This document shows positions 41,656-49,740 of a stretch of DNA of 64,000 bases, piece after piece. The notes below the pieces were generated by a model that made no database searches, had not been told where the DNA came from, and saw nothing but the letters and a program-made list of their open reading frames with translations. Numbering within the stretch: the stretch's first letter is position 1; each line of letters starts with the position of its first letter. The DNA is from Janthinobacterium sp051380735 (GTDB lineage Bacteria; Pseudomonadota; Gammaproteobacteria; Burkholderiales; Burkholderiaceae_D), in NCBI RefSeq assembly GCF_051380735.1, contig NZ_JBNYXQ010000011.1:1-64000 (forward strand), written 5' to 3'. The position numbers were made by a program, and so were the translations under genes.

Positions 41656-42778
41656 CTCCACCTTGGTTGATACCGTCAAGATTGATGAGCGCGCCTGCCC
41701 CGGTGGCATGAAGCTGGGCATCATCACGCTCGACGCACCGAAGTCCTTGCATGCCTTGACGCTGGAGATGATACGGGCCATCGATGGCGCCTTGGTCGCC
41801 TGGGCGGATGACGCCAGCATTGCCTGCGTGGTGCTGCAGTCGTCGACCGACAAGGCGTTTTGCGCCGGTGGCGACGTGCGCAGCCTGCGTACGGCCGTGG
41901 TGGGCCAGCCTGGCGTGGTGCCCAATCCCCAGGCGCTGGCCTTCTTTGCCGAAGAGTACCGGCTCGACTATCGTATCCATACCTACGCGAAACCGCTGCT
42001 GGTGTGGGGCGGCGGCATCGTCATGGGCGGCGGCTTGGGCCTGATGGCGGGTGCCAGTCACCGTGTGGTGACGGAAAGCACGCGCATCGCCATGCCGGAA
42101 ATTACCATCGGCCTGTTCCCCGACGTGGGCGGCAGTTGGTTCCTGGGCCGCATGCCGGGGCGGAGCGGCCTGTTCCTGGGGCTGACGGGCGCACCGATGA
42201 ATGCGGCCGACGCGCTGTTCGTTGGCCTGGGCGATTATTTCATGCAGCAGGAGGCGCGTGCCATGGTGCTCGATGCGCTGGCGCTGGCACAGTGGCAGCC
42301 TGAAGCGCAAGCGAATCACCAGCAGCTCGACCGCTTGCTGCGCGCCCTGGCATCTGCCGTCGCGCTGTTGCCCGAGTCACCAGTGCGCGCCAATTTCGAT
42401 GCCATCGCCGCTCTGACGCAGGCGCCGACCTTGCCGGAAGTGGTGGCGGCGATTGCCGCCTATGATGGCCAGTCCGCCTGGTTGCAAAAGGCGGCTCATT
42501 CGCTGGCCAGAGGCGCGCCGAGTTCGGCCGCCCTGGTGTGGGCCATGCGCGAGCGCACGCGTCATTTGAGCCTGGCGCAGGTATTTCAACTGGAACTGGT
42601 GGTGGCGGTGCAGTGCTGCGCCCATCCTGATTTTGCCGAAGGCGTGCGCGCCTTGTTGATCGACAAGGACAATGCGCCGCAATGGCAGCCCGCCAGCCTG
42701 AACGAACTCGATGAGCGCTACCTGAACGAATATTTCCAGGCGCCTTGGTCACAGCACCCGCTGGTCGACCTGGCATAA
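41648..42778 (+). CDS. 3-hydroxyisobutyryl-CoA hydrolase
   Basis: The 376-residue protein is a second crotonase-fold enzyme, longer than the hydratase, with the HIBCH-type signatures FCAGGDVRSL, GGGIVMGGGLGLMAGASHRVVTE and MPEITIGLFPDVGGSWFLGRMPG. HIBCH hydrolyses 3-hydroxyisobutyryl-CoA to free 3-hydroxyisobutyrate, the substrate of the next gene. The start lies inside the hydratase gene, with a ribosome-site-like GGAG shortly before it. The family is often mislabelled enoyl-CoA hydratase; length and context support the hydrolase. Confidence 0.9.
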   Translation: MNDSTLVDTVKIDERACPGGMKLGIITLDAPKSLHALTLEMIRAIDGALVAWADDASIACVVLQSSTDKAFCAGGDVRSLRTAVVGQPGVVPNPQALAFFAEEYRLDYRIHTYAKPLLVWGGGIVMGGGLGLMAGASHRVVTESTRIAMPEITIGLFPDVGGSWFLGRMPGRSGLFLGLTGAPMNAADALFVGLGDYFMQQEARAMVLDALALAQWQPEAQANHQQLDRLLRALASAVALLPESPVRANFDAIAALTQAPTLPEVVAAIAAYDGQSAWLQKAAHSLARGAPSSAALVWAMRERTRHLSLAQVFQLELVVAVQCCAHPDFAEGVRALLIDKDNAPQWQPASLNELDERYLNEYFQAPWSQHPLVDLA

Positions 42779-42805
42779 AACAGACATAAAACAAGAGGAG
42801 ACACC

Positions 42806-43708
42806 ATGCAACATATCGCATTTATCGGCTTGGGCAATATGGGCGCGCCGATGGCGCGCAACCTGGTTGCGGCCGGCTTTCATGTATCGGTATTCGATCT
42901 GGCGCCGCAAGCGGTCGCCGCACTGGTCGAGGCGGGCGCCACGGCGGCGCAATCGGCCAGCGCGGCGGTGCAGGCGGCCGATGCCGTCATTACCATGCTG
43001 CCGGCCAACAAGCATGTGCAGGAGCTGTACCTGGCCGACGGTGGCGTGCTCGATTCGGCCAAGCCGGGCGCCTTGCTGATCGACTGCAGCACGATCGCCG
43101 CCGAGGTGGCGCGCCAGGTGGCGCAGGCGGCCAGCGCGCGCGGTTTCGCCATGCTTGACGCGCCTGTCTCCGGCGGCACGGCTGGTGCGCAGGCCGGCAC
43201 GCTGACCTTTATCGTCGGTGGCGAGCTCGATGCCTTGCAGCGCGCGCGGCCACTGCTGGAAAAGATGGGCAAGAATATCTTCCATGCGGGCGCGGCGGGC
43301 GCCGGCCAGGTGGCGAAGATTTGCAACAACATGCTGCTGGGTATCCTGATGGCGGGCACGGCTGAAGCCCTGAACCTGGGCGTGGCGCACGGGCTCGATC
43401 CAGCCGTGCTGTCCGACATCATGGCCAAGAGTTCGGGCCGCAACTGGACCCTGGAAGTGTACAACCCATGGCCTGGCGTGATGGAAACGGCGCCCGCGTC
43501 ACGCAATTACAGCGGCGGCTTCGGCACGGCGCTGATGCTGAAAGACCTGGGGCTGGCCCAGCAAGCGAGCCTGTCGGTCAATGCTGCCACGCCCTTGGGT
43601 GGTCTGGTGCGCCAGTTGTACCAGTTGCATGCGCAGGCCGGCCATGGCGGCCAGGATTTTTCCAGCATCGTGCAGATGTTCAGCGCTGAGCCAAGCAAGC
43701 CTGCCTGA
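42806..43708 (+). CDS. mmsB: 3-hydroxyisobutyrate dehydrogenase
   Basis: MmsB oxidises 3-hydroxyisobutyrate to methylmalonate semialdehyde, the substrate of MmsA. The 300-residue enzyme has the nucleotide-binding IGLGNMGAPMARNLV, the substrate-site DAPVSGGTAGAQAGTL and the catalytic Lys in GQVAKICNNMLLG. GAGGAGA lies six bases before ATG 42806. It closes the five-gene valine operon. Confidence 0.95.
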   Translation: MQHIAFIGLGNMGAPMARNLVAAGFHVSVFDLAPQAVAALVEAGATAAQSASAAVQAADAVITMLPANKHVQELYLADGGVLDSAKPGALLIDCSTIAAEVARQVAQAASARGFAMLDAPVSGGTAGAQAGTLTFIVGGELDALQRARPLLEKMGKNIFHAGAAGAGQVAKICNNMLLGILMAGTAEALNLGVAHGLDPAVLSDIMAKSSGRNWTLEVYNPWPGVMETAPASRNYSGGFGTALMLKDLGLAQQASLSVNAATPLGGLVRQLYQLHAQAGHGGQDFSSIVQMFSAEPSKPA

Positions 43709-43717
43709 TTTCTGGAC

Positions 43718-43746
43718 AAAAAAAAGCCCGCTGGTGAAAGCGGGCT
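43718..43746 (-). terminator. Rho-independent terminator, minus strand
   Basis: The stem AGCCCGCT/AGCGGGCT (43725-43732 with 43739-43746) has a six-base loop. On the minus strand it runs into eight T (43725-43718), so it terminates the lipoprotein transcript coming from 45.1 kb. On the plus strand the stem is followed by TAAATCC, a weaker end for mmsB. Confidence 0.75.
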
Positions 43747-43779
43747 AAATCCAATTCTTGGAAGAGTTGGAGGAGACAG

Positions 43780-43848
43780 ATGCAGTATGCTGCATCGCCA
43801 CATATAACGCCAATTTATCTTTCAAATATCAAATATATGAATTGGTGA
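43780..43848 (+). other. Possible 22-residue micro-ORF with strong ribosome site
   Basis: GGAGGAGACAG sits just before an ATG that opens a 22-codon frame (MQYAASPHITP then IYLSNIKYMNW). A 7-bp hairpin GATGCAG/CTGCATC (43779-43796) folds over the start codon. There is no downstream gene on the same strand, and composition is AT-rich. It may be a remnant of a lost gene's start or a small peptide gene. Chance is also possible. Confidence 0.25.
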
Positions 43849-43870
43849 TATCCAAGTTGTAAACTGATGC

Positions 43871-44479
43871 TCAGGGGTTCGTGGTGCAAACGATACTGAC
43901 GCTCTCGACCTTTGCCTCGCCCATGATGCCTACGCCAGTCGACAAGCCGGTCGACGGATTGGTAGCCACCGAGCAAGTTTGTCCTGTCGGATTTGCCAGT
44001 ACACTGATACCGTAGGAATTGCCGTCTGCCACCAGATCCGGCATGACAAAGGTGGCCGTTGCCTTGGCTACCGTCAGCGGCGTGGCGGTGCTGCCATTGC
44101 CCAGTACCAGGCCGTCAACCGTCTGGCCTGTGATGGTGCCGCCGACCGTATAGGCATTTTGCTGGCAGCTGACAGCGGCTTGAATGCTGACATACAGCCC
44201 TGCCGAGCCGGTGCCGCCCGATACGCTGCAATTCATGTGGGCCGGCGGCGTTTTCACCGTGATGGTGTAGTTGGTGCCGTAGTCTATGCGCTTGGGAAAA
44301 GTAAACGTCGTGGCGCCGACGGCCGGCGAGACGGTGTCGCTGCCGTTGGCCAGCACCAGGCCGGCATTGCTGAGGCCCGAAATGGTGCCCGATACATCGT
44401 ATGAGGCCTTGCCGCCGCAGGCCGCCAGGCCGACGGTGAGCAACAGCGCGGCGAGAGGGCGCAGGCAGGATGACTTCAT
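43871..44479 (-). CDS. Repeat-containing lipoprotein 1
   Basis: A 202-residue putative lipoprotein of unknown function. The signal peptide ends at a lipobox LAAC with Cys21 as the lipidated residue. The rest holds two repeats of about 85 residues, the first starting VSGTISGLSNAGLVLANG and the second VGGTITGQTVDGLVLGNG; each has a TFTFP or TATFVMP strand and a late Cys. It resembles beta-sandwich surface modules. It is the second of two tandem paralogs (36 bases after the other) and both end at the terminator near 43.72 kb. Confidence 0.8.
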   Translation of the reverse strand: MKSSCLRPLAALLLTVGLAACGGKASYDVSGTISGLSNAGLVLANGSDTVSPAVGATTFTFPKRIDYGTNYTITVKTPPAHMNCSVSGGTGSAGLYVSIQAAVSCQQNAYTVGGTITGQTVDGLVLGNGSTATPLTVAKATATFVMPDLVADGNSYGISVLANPTGQTCSVATNPSTGLSTGVGIMGEAKVESVSIVCTTNP

Positions 44480-44515
44480 GTATTTCTCCAAAATGGTGTT
44501 CACGGATCGCACGGC

Positions 44516-45118
44516 TTAATTCGGTGCGCAGTTGAGTGCCAGCGAGCTGACGGGACCGGAGCCCATGACGCCCACGATATCGTGGCCGTCGGGGCTGATC
44601 GAGCCCTGGAATCTGCAAATCAAGCCAGCCGGATTGCTTGAAATCGAAAGGTTATAGGTGGAACCGTCGGCGACCGCGGGGAAGGTAAAGGTCGTCGCGC
44701 CTTTCAGTGGGCTGATGCTGCCGCTGATGCCGTTGACCAGCGTCAGGCCGTCGGCGCTCAATCCGGTGATCGCGCCGCTCAGGGCATATGTGTCGGTAAT
44801 GCAGCTGACCACGGTGGTCGATACCGAAAAGCTGTTGGCCTTGCCGCTACCGTTGTTGACCGTGCAAGTGGCGCCCTTTGGCTGCTGCTTGATCTTGATA
44901 TCGTAGCGGTCCTCGGACTTGATCAGGTTGACGAACACAAAGCTGGAGGCACCGGAGGTGACTGCCAGGTCTTCGCCGCCATTTTGCAGAATCAGGCCGG
45001 TCTTGGCCAGGCCGACCACCGAGCCGCTCAAAAACAGATTGCCGCCGCTGCCGCCGCAGGCTGCCAGTGTGGCAGCGCATGCCGCCGCCAGCATCGAGCG
45101 CAGGTATACATTTTTCAT
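44516..45118 (-). CDS. Repeat-containing lipoprotein 2
   Basis: A 200-residue paralog of the neighbouring lipoprotein. The lipobox LAAC again places the lipidated Cys at 21. Two repeats start LSGSVVGLAKTGLILQNG and LSGAITGLSADGLTLVNG, with strands SFVFVNL and TFTFPAV and one Cys pair per repeat (TCTV and VSC; ICRF and NCAP). It shares the fold pattern of its neighbour but is clearly diverged, so the duplication is not recent. Function is unknown; exposure at the outer membrane or cell surface is plausible. Confidence 0.8.
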   Translation of the reverse strand: MKNVYLRSMLAAACAATLAACGGSGGNLFLSGSVVGLAKTGLILQNGGEDLAVTSGASSFVFVNLIKSEDRYDIKIKQQPKGATCTVNNGSGKANSFSVSTTVVSCITDTYALSGAITGLSADGLTLVNGISGSISPLKGATTFTFPAVADGSTYNLSISSNPAGLICRFQGSISPDGHDIVGVMGSGPVSSLALNCAPN

Positions 45119-45363
45119 ACATTCTCCAAAACGAATCAGGTGGGGTAGCGCAACACGGACGCTGGCGCCGCATTGGAATGGCGCCTATTTTAGTCTATCT
45201 GGCAAGGCGATTGATCCTGCCTTGTATCACCCTGTAACAATTTTTCCCGCGCTCGCCCTGATTCGTTCACATATGCGGGGCCGGCTGGCACGCCGCGCCT
45301 TGCGAACAATGCGACAATAGGGCTTGCCTGTGCCTGTGCCTGTACCTATGCTTTGCTCTGCTG

Positions 45364-46101
45364 ATGATTGCCGCCATGACCACTACCGCTGTCCCTGCCG
45401 TTGTTCCGCCCAAGGCCATCCTGTTCGATCTCGACGATACCCTGTGGCCGATTGCGCCCGTGATCGCCGCCGCCGAAACCCTGCTGCACGACTGGCTGGC
45501 GCGCCACGCGCCGCGGGTGGCGCAGCAGTTTTCCATCGAGGCGCTGCGGCGGCACCGGCTCGACATGCTGAATCAACAACCGCATTTGCACGGCAACCTG
45601 ATCGAATTGCGCCGCGCCGGCCTGCTGACGGCGTTTGCTGCAGCCGGCGAAGACCCGGCCCTGGTCGATGAAGCCGTCATGCAGTTCCTGGCCGCCCGCA
45701 ACCGCGTCACGCCGTATGACGATGTGCTGCCTGGCCTGGCCTGGATGCAACAGCGGCTGCTGGTGGGCTCGATCTCGAATGGCAACGCCGACCTTGAAAT
45801 TATCGGCCTGGCACAGCATTTCAAGGTCTCGATCGCCGCCAGCGAGTTTGGCGTGGCCAAGCCCGACGCCTCGATTTTCCTGGCTGGCTGCGAGGCTCTG
45901 GGCGTGGCGCCGCACGAAGCCGTGTATGTGGGCGACGATCTGTATTTCGATGTGACGGGGGCGCAGGATGCGGGCATGCGGGCCGTCTGGATGAACCGGC
46001 GCGGTAGCGACGCCCATCTGGCGGCCGGCGTGCAGCCGGACGCCATCTGTGCCAACTTTGATGAATTGCTGCTTTGGCTGCAGGCGCAACTGGAAGATTG
46101 A
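45364..46101 (+). CDS. HAD-superfamily hydrolase
   Basis: A 245-residue HAD-IA phosphatase-type protein. Motif I is ILFDLDDTLWP (nucleophile and acid-base Asp), motif II is VGSISNGN, the motif III Lys is in GVAKPDASIF, and motif IV is YVGDDLYFD. The substrate cannot be told. ATG 45376 is an alternative start that would drop four residues. It lies 119 bases before hrcA in the same direction. Three TGCCTG hexamers (45325-45342) precede it and look incidental. Confidence 0.87.
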   Translation: MIAAMTTTAVPAVVPPKAILFDLDDTLWPIAPVIAAAETLLHDWLARHAPRVAQQFSIEALRRHRLDMLNQQPHLHGNLIELRRAGLLTAFAAAGEDPALVDEAVMQFLAARNRVTPYDDVLPGLAWMQQRLLVGSISNGNADLEIIGLAQHFKVSIAASEFGVAKPDASIFLAGCEALGVAPHEAVYVGDDLYFDVTGAQDAGMRAVWMNRRGSDAHLAAGVQPDAICANFDELLLWLQAQLED

Positions 46102-46220
46102 TCGCCGTTGCGCGGGCGAACGTGCATAATGAACGCTGTAATGCGACGCTGTCATGCGCTGCTGTGGTTGCGTACCCATGCGCGTGCGGCCGCCAGCACA
46201 CTTGTATAACTGAAAACACC

Positions 46221-47237
46221 ATGCAACTCGAACTACGTGCCCAAACCCTGCTGAAAGCCCTGGTCGAGCGATATATCGCCGACGGCCTGCCGGTCGGTTC
46301 GCGCGCCTTGTCGAAAATTTCCGGCCTCGACCTGTCGCCGGCCACCATCCGCAACATCATGGCCGACCTGGAAGAGCAGGGTTATGTGTCTAGCCCGCAT
46401 ACCTCGGCCGGCCGCATCCCCACGCCGCGCGGCTACCGCATCTTTGTCGACACCCTGCTGACGGTCCGGCAGCTCGACGAGCATATGGTCGACTCGCGCC
46501 TGAGCCTGCAGACCCAGCAGCCGCAAAAAACCATCGCCAACGCGGCGCAGATGCTGTCTTCGCTGTCTCAGTTCGCCGGCGTGGTACTCAGTCCCCGGCG
46601 CGAATCGGTATTCCAGCAGATCGAATTTTTGCGCCTGTCCGAAAAACGCATCCTGCTGGTGATCGTCGGCCCGGGCGGCGACGTGCAGAACCGGCTGCTG
46701 CTGACGGAAGCAGACTACACGCCGTCGCAGTTAATCCAGTCGGCCAACTATATCAACCAGAATTATGGCGGCCTGTCATTCGACGCCGTGCGCGTGCGCC
46801 TGCAGGGCGAGCTGCGCCAGTTGCGCGACGACATGGGCAGCCTGATGCAGGTGGCGGTCGAAGCGGGCAGCGAAGTCATGGCCGACCATAGCGACGACAT
46901 GGTGATTTCGGGCGAGCGCAACCTGCTCAGCGTGCGCGATCTGTCATCGAACATGAGTTCGCTGCGCCAGCTATTCGACATGTTCGAGCAGAAGACAGGG
47001 CTGATGCAATTGCTCGATGTATCGAGCAAGGCGACCGGCGTGCAGATTTTTATCGGCGGCGAGTCGAACCTGGTGCCGATGGACGAAATGAGCGTGGTGA
47101 CGGCGCCTTATGAAGTTAACGGCAAGATCGTGGGAACCCTGGGCGTGATCGGGCCGACCCGCATGGCCTACGAGCGGGTCATTCCGATTGTCGATATTAC
47201 GGCAAAACTGCTGTCAAGTGCCTTGAGCCACCACTGA
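46221..47237 (+). CDS. hrcA: Heat-inducible transcription repressor HrcA
   Basis: HrcA represses groESL and, in many species, dnaK genes by binding CIRCE inverted repeats; GroEL keeps it active. The 338-residue protein begins QLELRAQTLLKALVERYIADGLPVGSR, a winged helix with LSPATIRNIMADLEEQGYV as the recognition part, then the dimerisation and GAF-like domains (FIGGESNLVPMDEMSVV and GPTRMAYERVIPIV near the end). No CIRCE-like repeat was seen before the gene itself. Its targets are outside the window. Confidence 0.95.
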   Translation: MQLELRAQTLLKALVERYIADGLPVGSRALSKISGLDLSPATIRNIMADLEEQGYVSSPHTSAGRIPTPRGYRIFVDTLLTVRQLDEHMVDSRLSLQTQQPQKTIANAAQMLSSLSQFAGVVLSPRRESVFQQIEFLRLSEKRILLVIVGPGGDVQNRLLLTEADYTPSQLIQSANYINQNYGGLSFDAVRVRLQGELRQLRDDMGSLMQVAVEAGSEVMADHSDDMVISGERNLLSVRDLSSNMSSLRQLFDMFEQKTGLMQLLDVSSKATGVQIFIGGESNLVPMDEMSVVTAPYEVNGKIVGTLGVIGPTRMAYERVIPIVDITAKLLSSALSHH

Positions 47238-47243
47238 CAGGGC

Positions 47244-47675
47244 TCAGGCAGTGCGGTGCGGGCAGGCCGGCTTGATGCAGTTGCCGTAGATGGCCAGCGC
47301 GTGTTCGGCGATCTTGAAGCCGCGCTCTTCGGCCACTTTCTGCTGGCGTGTTTCGATCGATTCATCGAAGAATTCTTCGACCCTGCCGCAATCGAGGCAC
47401 ACCAGGTGATCGTGGTGCGAACCTTCATTGAGCTCGAAAATGGCCTTGCCCGTTTCAAAATGGTTGCGGTTAAGCAAGCCAGCTTGTTCGAACTGGGTCA
47501 GGACACGGTAGACAGTTGCCAGGCCAACATCCATATTGTCAGCCAGAAGAATTTTATAGACGTCTTCTGCCGTCAGGTGGCGTACCGGGCTACTCTGGAA
47601 GATATCGAGTATCTTCAGCCGTGGCAGAGTGGCTTTCAGGCCGCTTGCCTTGAGATCACTAGGATTGTTACTCAT
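47244..47675 (-). CDS. fur: Ferric uptake regulator Fur
   Basis: Fur represses iron-uptake genes when Fe(II) is abundant and should act on the Fur boxes at 1345-1363 and 1503-1521. The 143-residue protein has the winged helix TAEDVYKILLADNMDVGLATVYRVL, the metal-site GSHHDHLVCLDCGRVEEF (His cluster and CxxC) and a final CIKPACPHR. ATG 47675 is used; the family starts near MSNNPSDLKASGLKATLPR. Its -35 TTGGCA and -10 TATGAT lie upstream. It is divergent from bamE, the usual betaproteobacterial arrangement. Confidence 0.96.
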   Translation of the reverse strand: MSNNPSDLKASGLKATLPRLKILDIFQSSPVRHLTAEDVYKILLADNMDVGLATVYRVLTQFEQAGLLNRNHFETGKAIFELNEGSHHDHLVCLDCGRVEEFFDESIETRQQKVAEERGFKIAEHALAIYGNCIKPACPHRTA

Positions 47676-47706
47676 GTTTGTTGCTCGTATGTGGGTCAGG
47701 TGCTTT

Positions 47707-47736
47707 ATCATATAGCGTTTTGTCGGCGAGTGCCAA
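47707..47736 (-). promoter_or_regulatory. fur promoter
   Basis: On the minus strand TTGGCA (47736-47731) and TATGAT (47712-47707) are separated by 18 bases, a good sigma-70 promoter. The start of transcription would lie near 47700, about 25 bases before the fur ATG. No clear Fur box overlaps it. Confidence 0.65.
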
Positions 47737-47798
47737 AATAAGCATTTTTGGGTGGACCAGTCACTCCTGGCGTTTTGTTCATCAAATTGAGGTCATTT

Positions 47799-48494
47799 AT
47801 GCGCGTCATACCGGCTGTATTGCCATCCTTGCGTCACCGTATTTCATTCCGAGCACCGGTCGTTGCAGGCCTGGTTTGCGTTGCGCTGATGGCGACCGGC
47901 TGTGCCAGTCGTGGCATCCTTGGTGAAAAACCGGCGGCCGCCCAGAAAGAAGGCAAGGAAGTCGTGCCCGACCAAGGCGCGCAGACCACCACGGTCACGC
48001 CGCTGCAGAAATTCATGTGGTTTTTCTCGCCGTATCGGCCGGACATTCAGCAAGGCAACTTTGTCTCCGAAGAGATGGTGTCGCAGCTGAAAGAAGGCAT
48101 GACGCGCGATCAGGTCCGTTTCATTCTGGGCACCCCGCTGCTGGCCGATATCTTCCACGCCGACCGCTGGGATTACCCATTCCGCCTGGCCCGCGGCAGT
48201 GGCGAAACCACCAGCAGCCGCGTGGTCGTCTACTTTGACAAGGAAGGCAAGGTCGCGCGCTTTGAAGGCGGCAACCTGCCGACCGAAAAAGAATATATCG
48301 ACCGCATCGCCGGCCCGTCGCTATTTGCCAAGCAGGCCAAAGCCGCAGCGCCCACCGCCGTCGTGCCTTCGCCGGTGGCGCCATCGGCCGTGCCGTCGAA
48401 CCCGGACAATACGCCGGCGATGATACCGGTGACCAAGCCCGAGGTGACGCCAGCCGCGACGCCGGTCGAGCCTGCACCTGCCCCCACCAAATAA
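47799..48494 (+). CDS. bamE: Outer membrane assembly lipoprotein BamE
   Basis: BamE is an accessory lipoprotein of the BAM complex that assembles outer-membrane barrels. The 231-residue precursor has a lipobox-like ATGC with Cys35, the SmpA/OmlA fold (about residues 85-165) with QGNFVSEEMVSQLKEGMTRDQV and LGTPLLADIFHADRWDYPF, then a long Pro/Ala/Thr/Val-rich tail (about 180-231) that E. coli BamE lacks. GAGG precedes ATG 47799. dapB follows by 18 bases. Confidence 0.93.
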   Translation: MRVIPAVLPSLRHRISFRAPVVAGLVCVALMATGCASRGILGEKPAAAQKEGKEVVPDQGAQTTTVTPLQKFMWFFSPYRPDIQQGNFVSEEMVSQLKEGMTRDQVRFILGTPLLADIFHADRWDYPFRLARGSGETTSSRVVVYFDKEGKVARFEGGNLPTEKEYIDRIAGPSLFAKQAKAAAPTAVVPSPVAPSAVPSNPDNTPAMIPVTKPEVTPAATPVEPAPAPTK

Positions 48495-48512
48495 GTTGTT
48501 GTAAATATTAAA

Positions 48513-49322
48513 ATGACTGAACTGAAAATTGCAATCGCCGGCGCCAGTGGCCGCATGGGCCATATCCTGATCGAAGCGGTGGGCAATGCGCCCGACGCCG
48601 TGCTGGCCGGTGCGCTCGACCGTGCCGGTGCGCCCTCGATCGGCCAGGATGCCGCCGCTTTCCTCGGCAAGCCTGCCGGCGTGGCGATCGAATCCGACCT
48701 GGCCAAAGGCCTGGCCCAGGCCGACTACCTGATCGACTTTACCCGTCCCGAAGCCACGTTGCAGCACCTGGCCTATTGCGCCGAGCACGGTATCAAAATG
48801 ATTATCGGTACCACCGGTTTTGACGATGCGGGCAAGGCGGCGATTGCCGCCGCCGCCGAAAAGACTGCCATCATGTTCGCGCCGAACATGAGCGTGGGCG
48901 TCAACGTCACCATGAAACTGCTGGAGCTGGCCGCGAAAAGCTTGTCCGAAGGCTACGATATCGAGATTATCGAAGCCCATCACCGCCACAAGGTTGACGC
49001 GCCGTCGGGTACCGCCCTGCAAATGGGCGAAGTGGTAGCCGGCGCCCTGGGCCGCGACTTGAAAGAATGCGCCGTGTACGGCCGCGAAGGCGTGACGGGC
49101 GAACGCGATCCGTCGACCATCGGCTTTGCCACCATCCGCGGCGGTGATATCGTGGGCGACCATACAGTGCTGTTTGCCGGCATTGGCGAACGTATCGAGA
49201 TCAGCCACAAGTCCAGCAGCCGCGTCACCTACGCCCACGGCGCCCTGCGCGCTGCGCGTTTCCTGGCCGACAAGCCGACCGGCCTGTATGACATGCAGGA
49301 CGTGCTGTCGCTGAAGAACTGA
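48513..49322 (+). CDS. dapB: 4-hydroxy-tetrahydrodipicolinate reductase DapB
   Basis: DapB reduces HTPA in lysine and diaminopimelate synthesis, feeding peptidoglycan. The 269-residue enzyme has the nucleotide-binding KIAIAGASGRMGHILIEA, GTTGFDD, MFAPNMSVGVNVTMKLLE and the catalytic EAHHRHKVDAPSGTALQMGE with its His and Lys. The end reads SSRVTYAHGALRAARFL, as expected. It is close to bamE and to the barstar-like gene, so all three may be one transcript. Confidence 0.96.
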   Translation: MTELKIAIAGASGRMGHILIEAVGNAPDAVLAGALDRAGAPSIGQDAAAFLGKPAGVAIESDLAKGLAQADYLIDFTRPEATLQHLAYCAEHGIKMIIGTTGFDDAGKAAIAAAAEKTAIMFAPNMSVGVNVTMKLLELAAKSLSEGYDIEIIEAHHRHKVDAPSGTALQMGEVVAGALGRDLKECAVYGREGVTGERDPSTIGFATIRGGDIVGDHTVLFAGIGERIEISHKSSSRVTYAHGALRAARFLADKPTGLYDMQDVLSLKN

Positions 49323-49330
49323 GGAAGACC

Positions 49331-49657
49331 ATGGCCACTGCAATCCTGAATGGAAAAGAGATCACCGACGAGGCAAGCTTCCACGCGCAATGCGTGCCAG
49401 CCTTCGGTTTTCCCGCGTTTTACGGCAACAGCATGGACGCCTGGGTCGATTGCCTCAGCTATCTGCGCGACGAAGACGGCATGAGCAAATTTCGTTTGAA
49501 ACCGAACGAAGTGCTGGAAATCGTGGTGCAGGATGCGGCAAGCATGAAGGCACAAGCGCCGGATCTGCTGGAAGAAATCACGTTTTGCGTGGCCGGCATC
49601 AACGAGCGCTACGAGGATTATGGCGAAAAGCCGGCGTTGAAGTTGACGTTGAAGTAG
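49331..49657 (+). CDS. Barstar-family protein
   Basis: Barstar is the small inhibitor that blocks the ribonuclease barnase inside the producing cell. The 108-residue protein has the family core FGFPAFYGNSMDAWVDCLSYL, where the FYG-N-DA-WDC pattern forms the barnase-facing helix region, and a long acidic C-terminal part. GGAAG sits before ATG 49331, nine bases after dapB. No barnase-like gene is adjacent. It may be an orphan immunity gene or have another RNA-related role; the partner is unknown. Confidence 0.8.
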   Translation: MATAILNGKEITDEASFHAQCVPAFGFPAFYGNSMDAWVDCLSYLRDEDGMSKFRLKPNEVLEIVVQDAASMKAQAPDLLEEITFCVAGINERYEDYGEKPALKLTLK

Positions 49658-49670
49658 TTGCCGGCAACTG

Positions 49671-49738
49671 CCGGGGTCAGACCCTCAATGCCGCCAACGC
49701 AAGCGTTACCGCCAACAGTGACGGGGGTCTGACCCCGG
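49671..49738. repeat. GGGTCAGACCCC-family repeat, copy 2 (both arms)
   Basis: Perfect 14-bp inverted arms CCGGGGTCAGACCC (49671-49684) and GGGTCTGACCCCGG (49725-49738) flank 40 bases that include the small hairpin AACGC-AA-GCGTT. It lies between the convergent barstar and CoA-transferase genes, 13 bases after one stop and 2 bases from the other. The inner part matches copy 1 at 154-198. Confidence 0.8.
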
Positions 49739-49740
49739 CT

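Noticed and set aside
45325..45348. TGCCTG hexamer repeated three times, with a fourth imperfect copy
   Set aside because: Too short to call a variable repeat and not placed to affect a reading frame or promoter clearly.
46102..46220. Search for a CIRCE element upstream of hrcA
   Set aside because: No TTAGCACTC-N9-GAGTGCTAA-like repeat is present, so no autoregulation is claimed.
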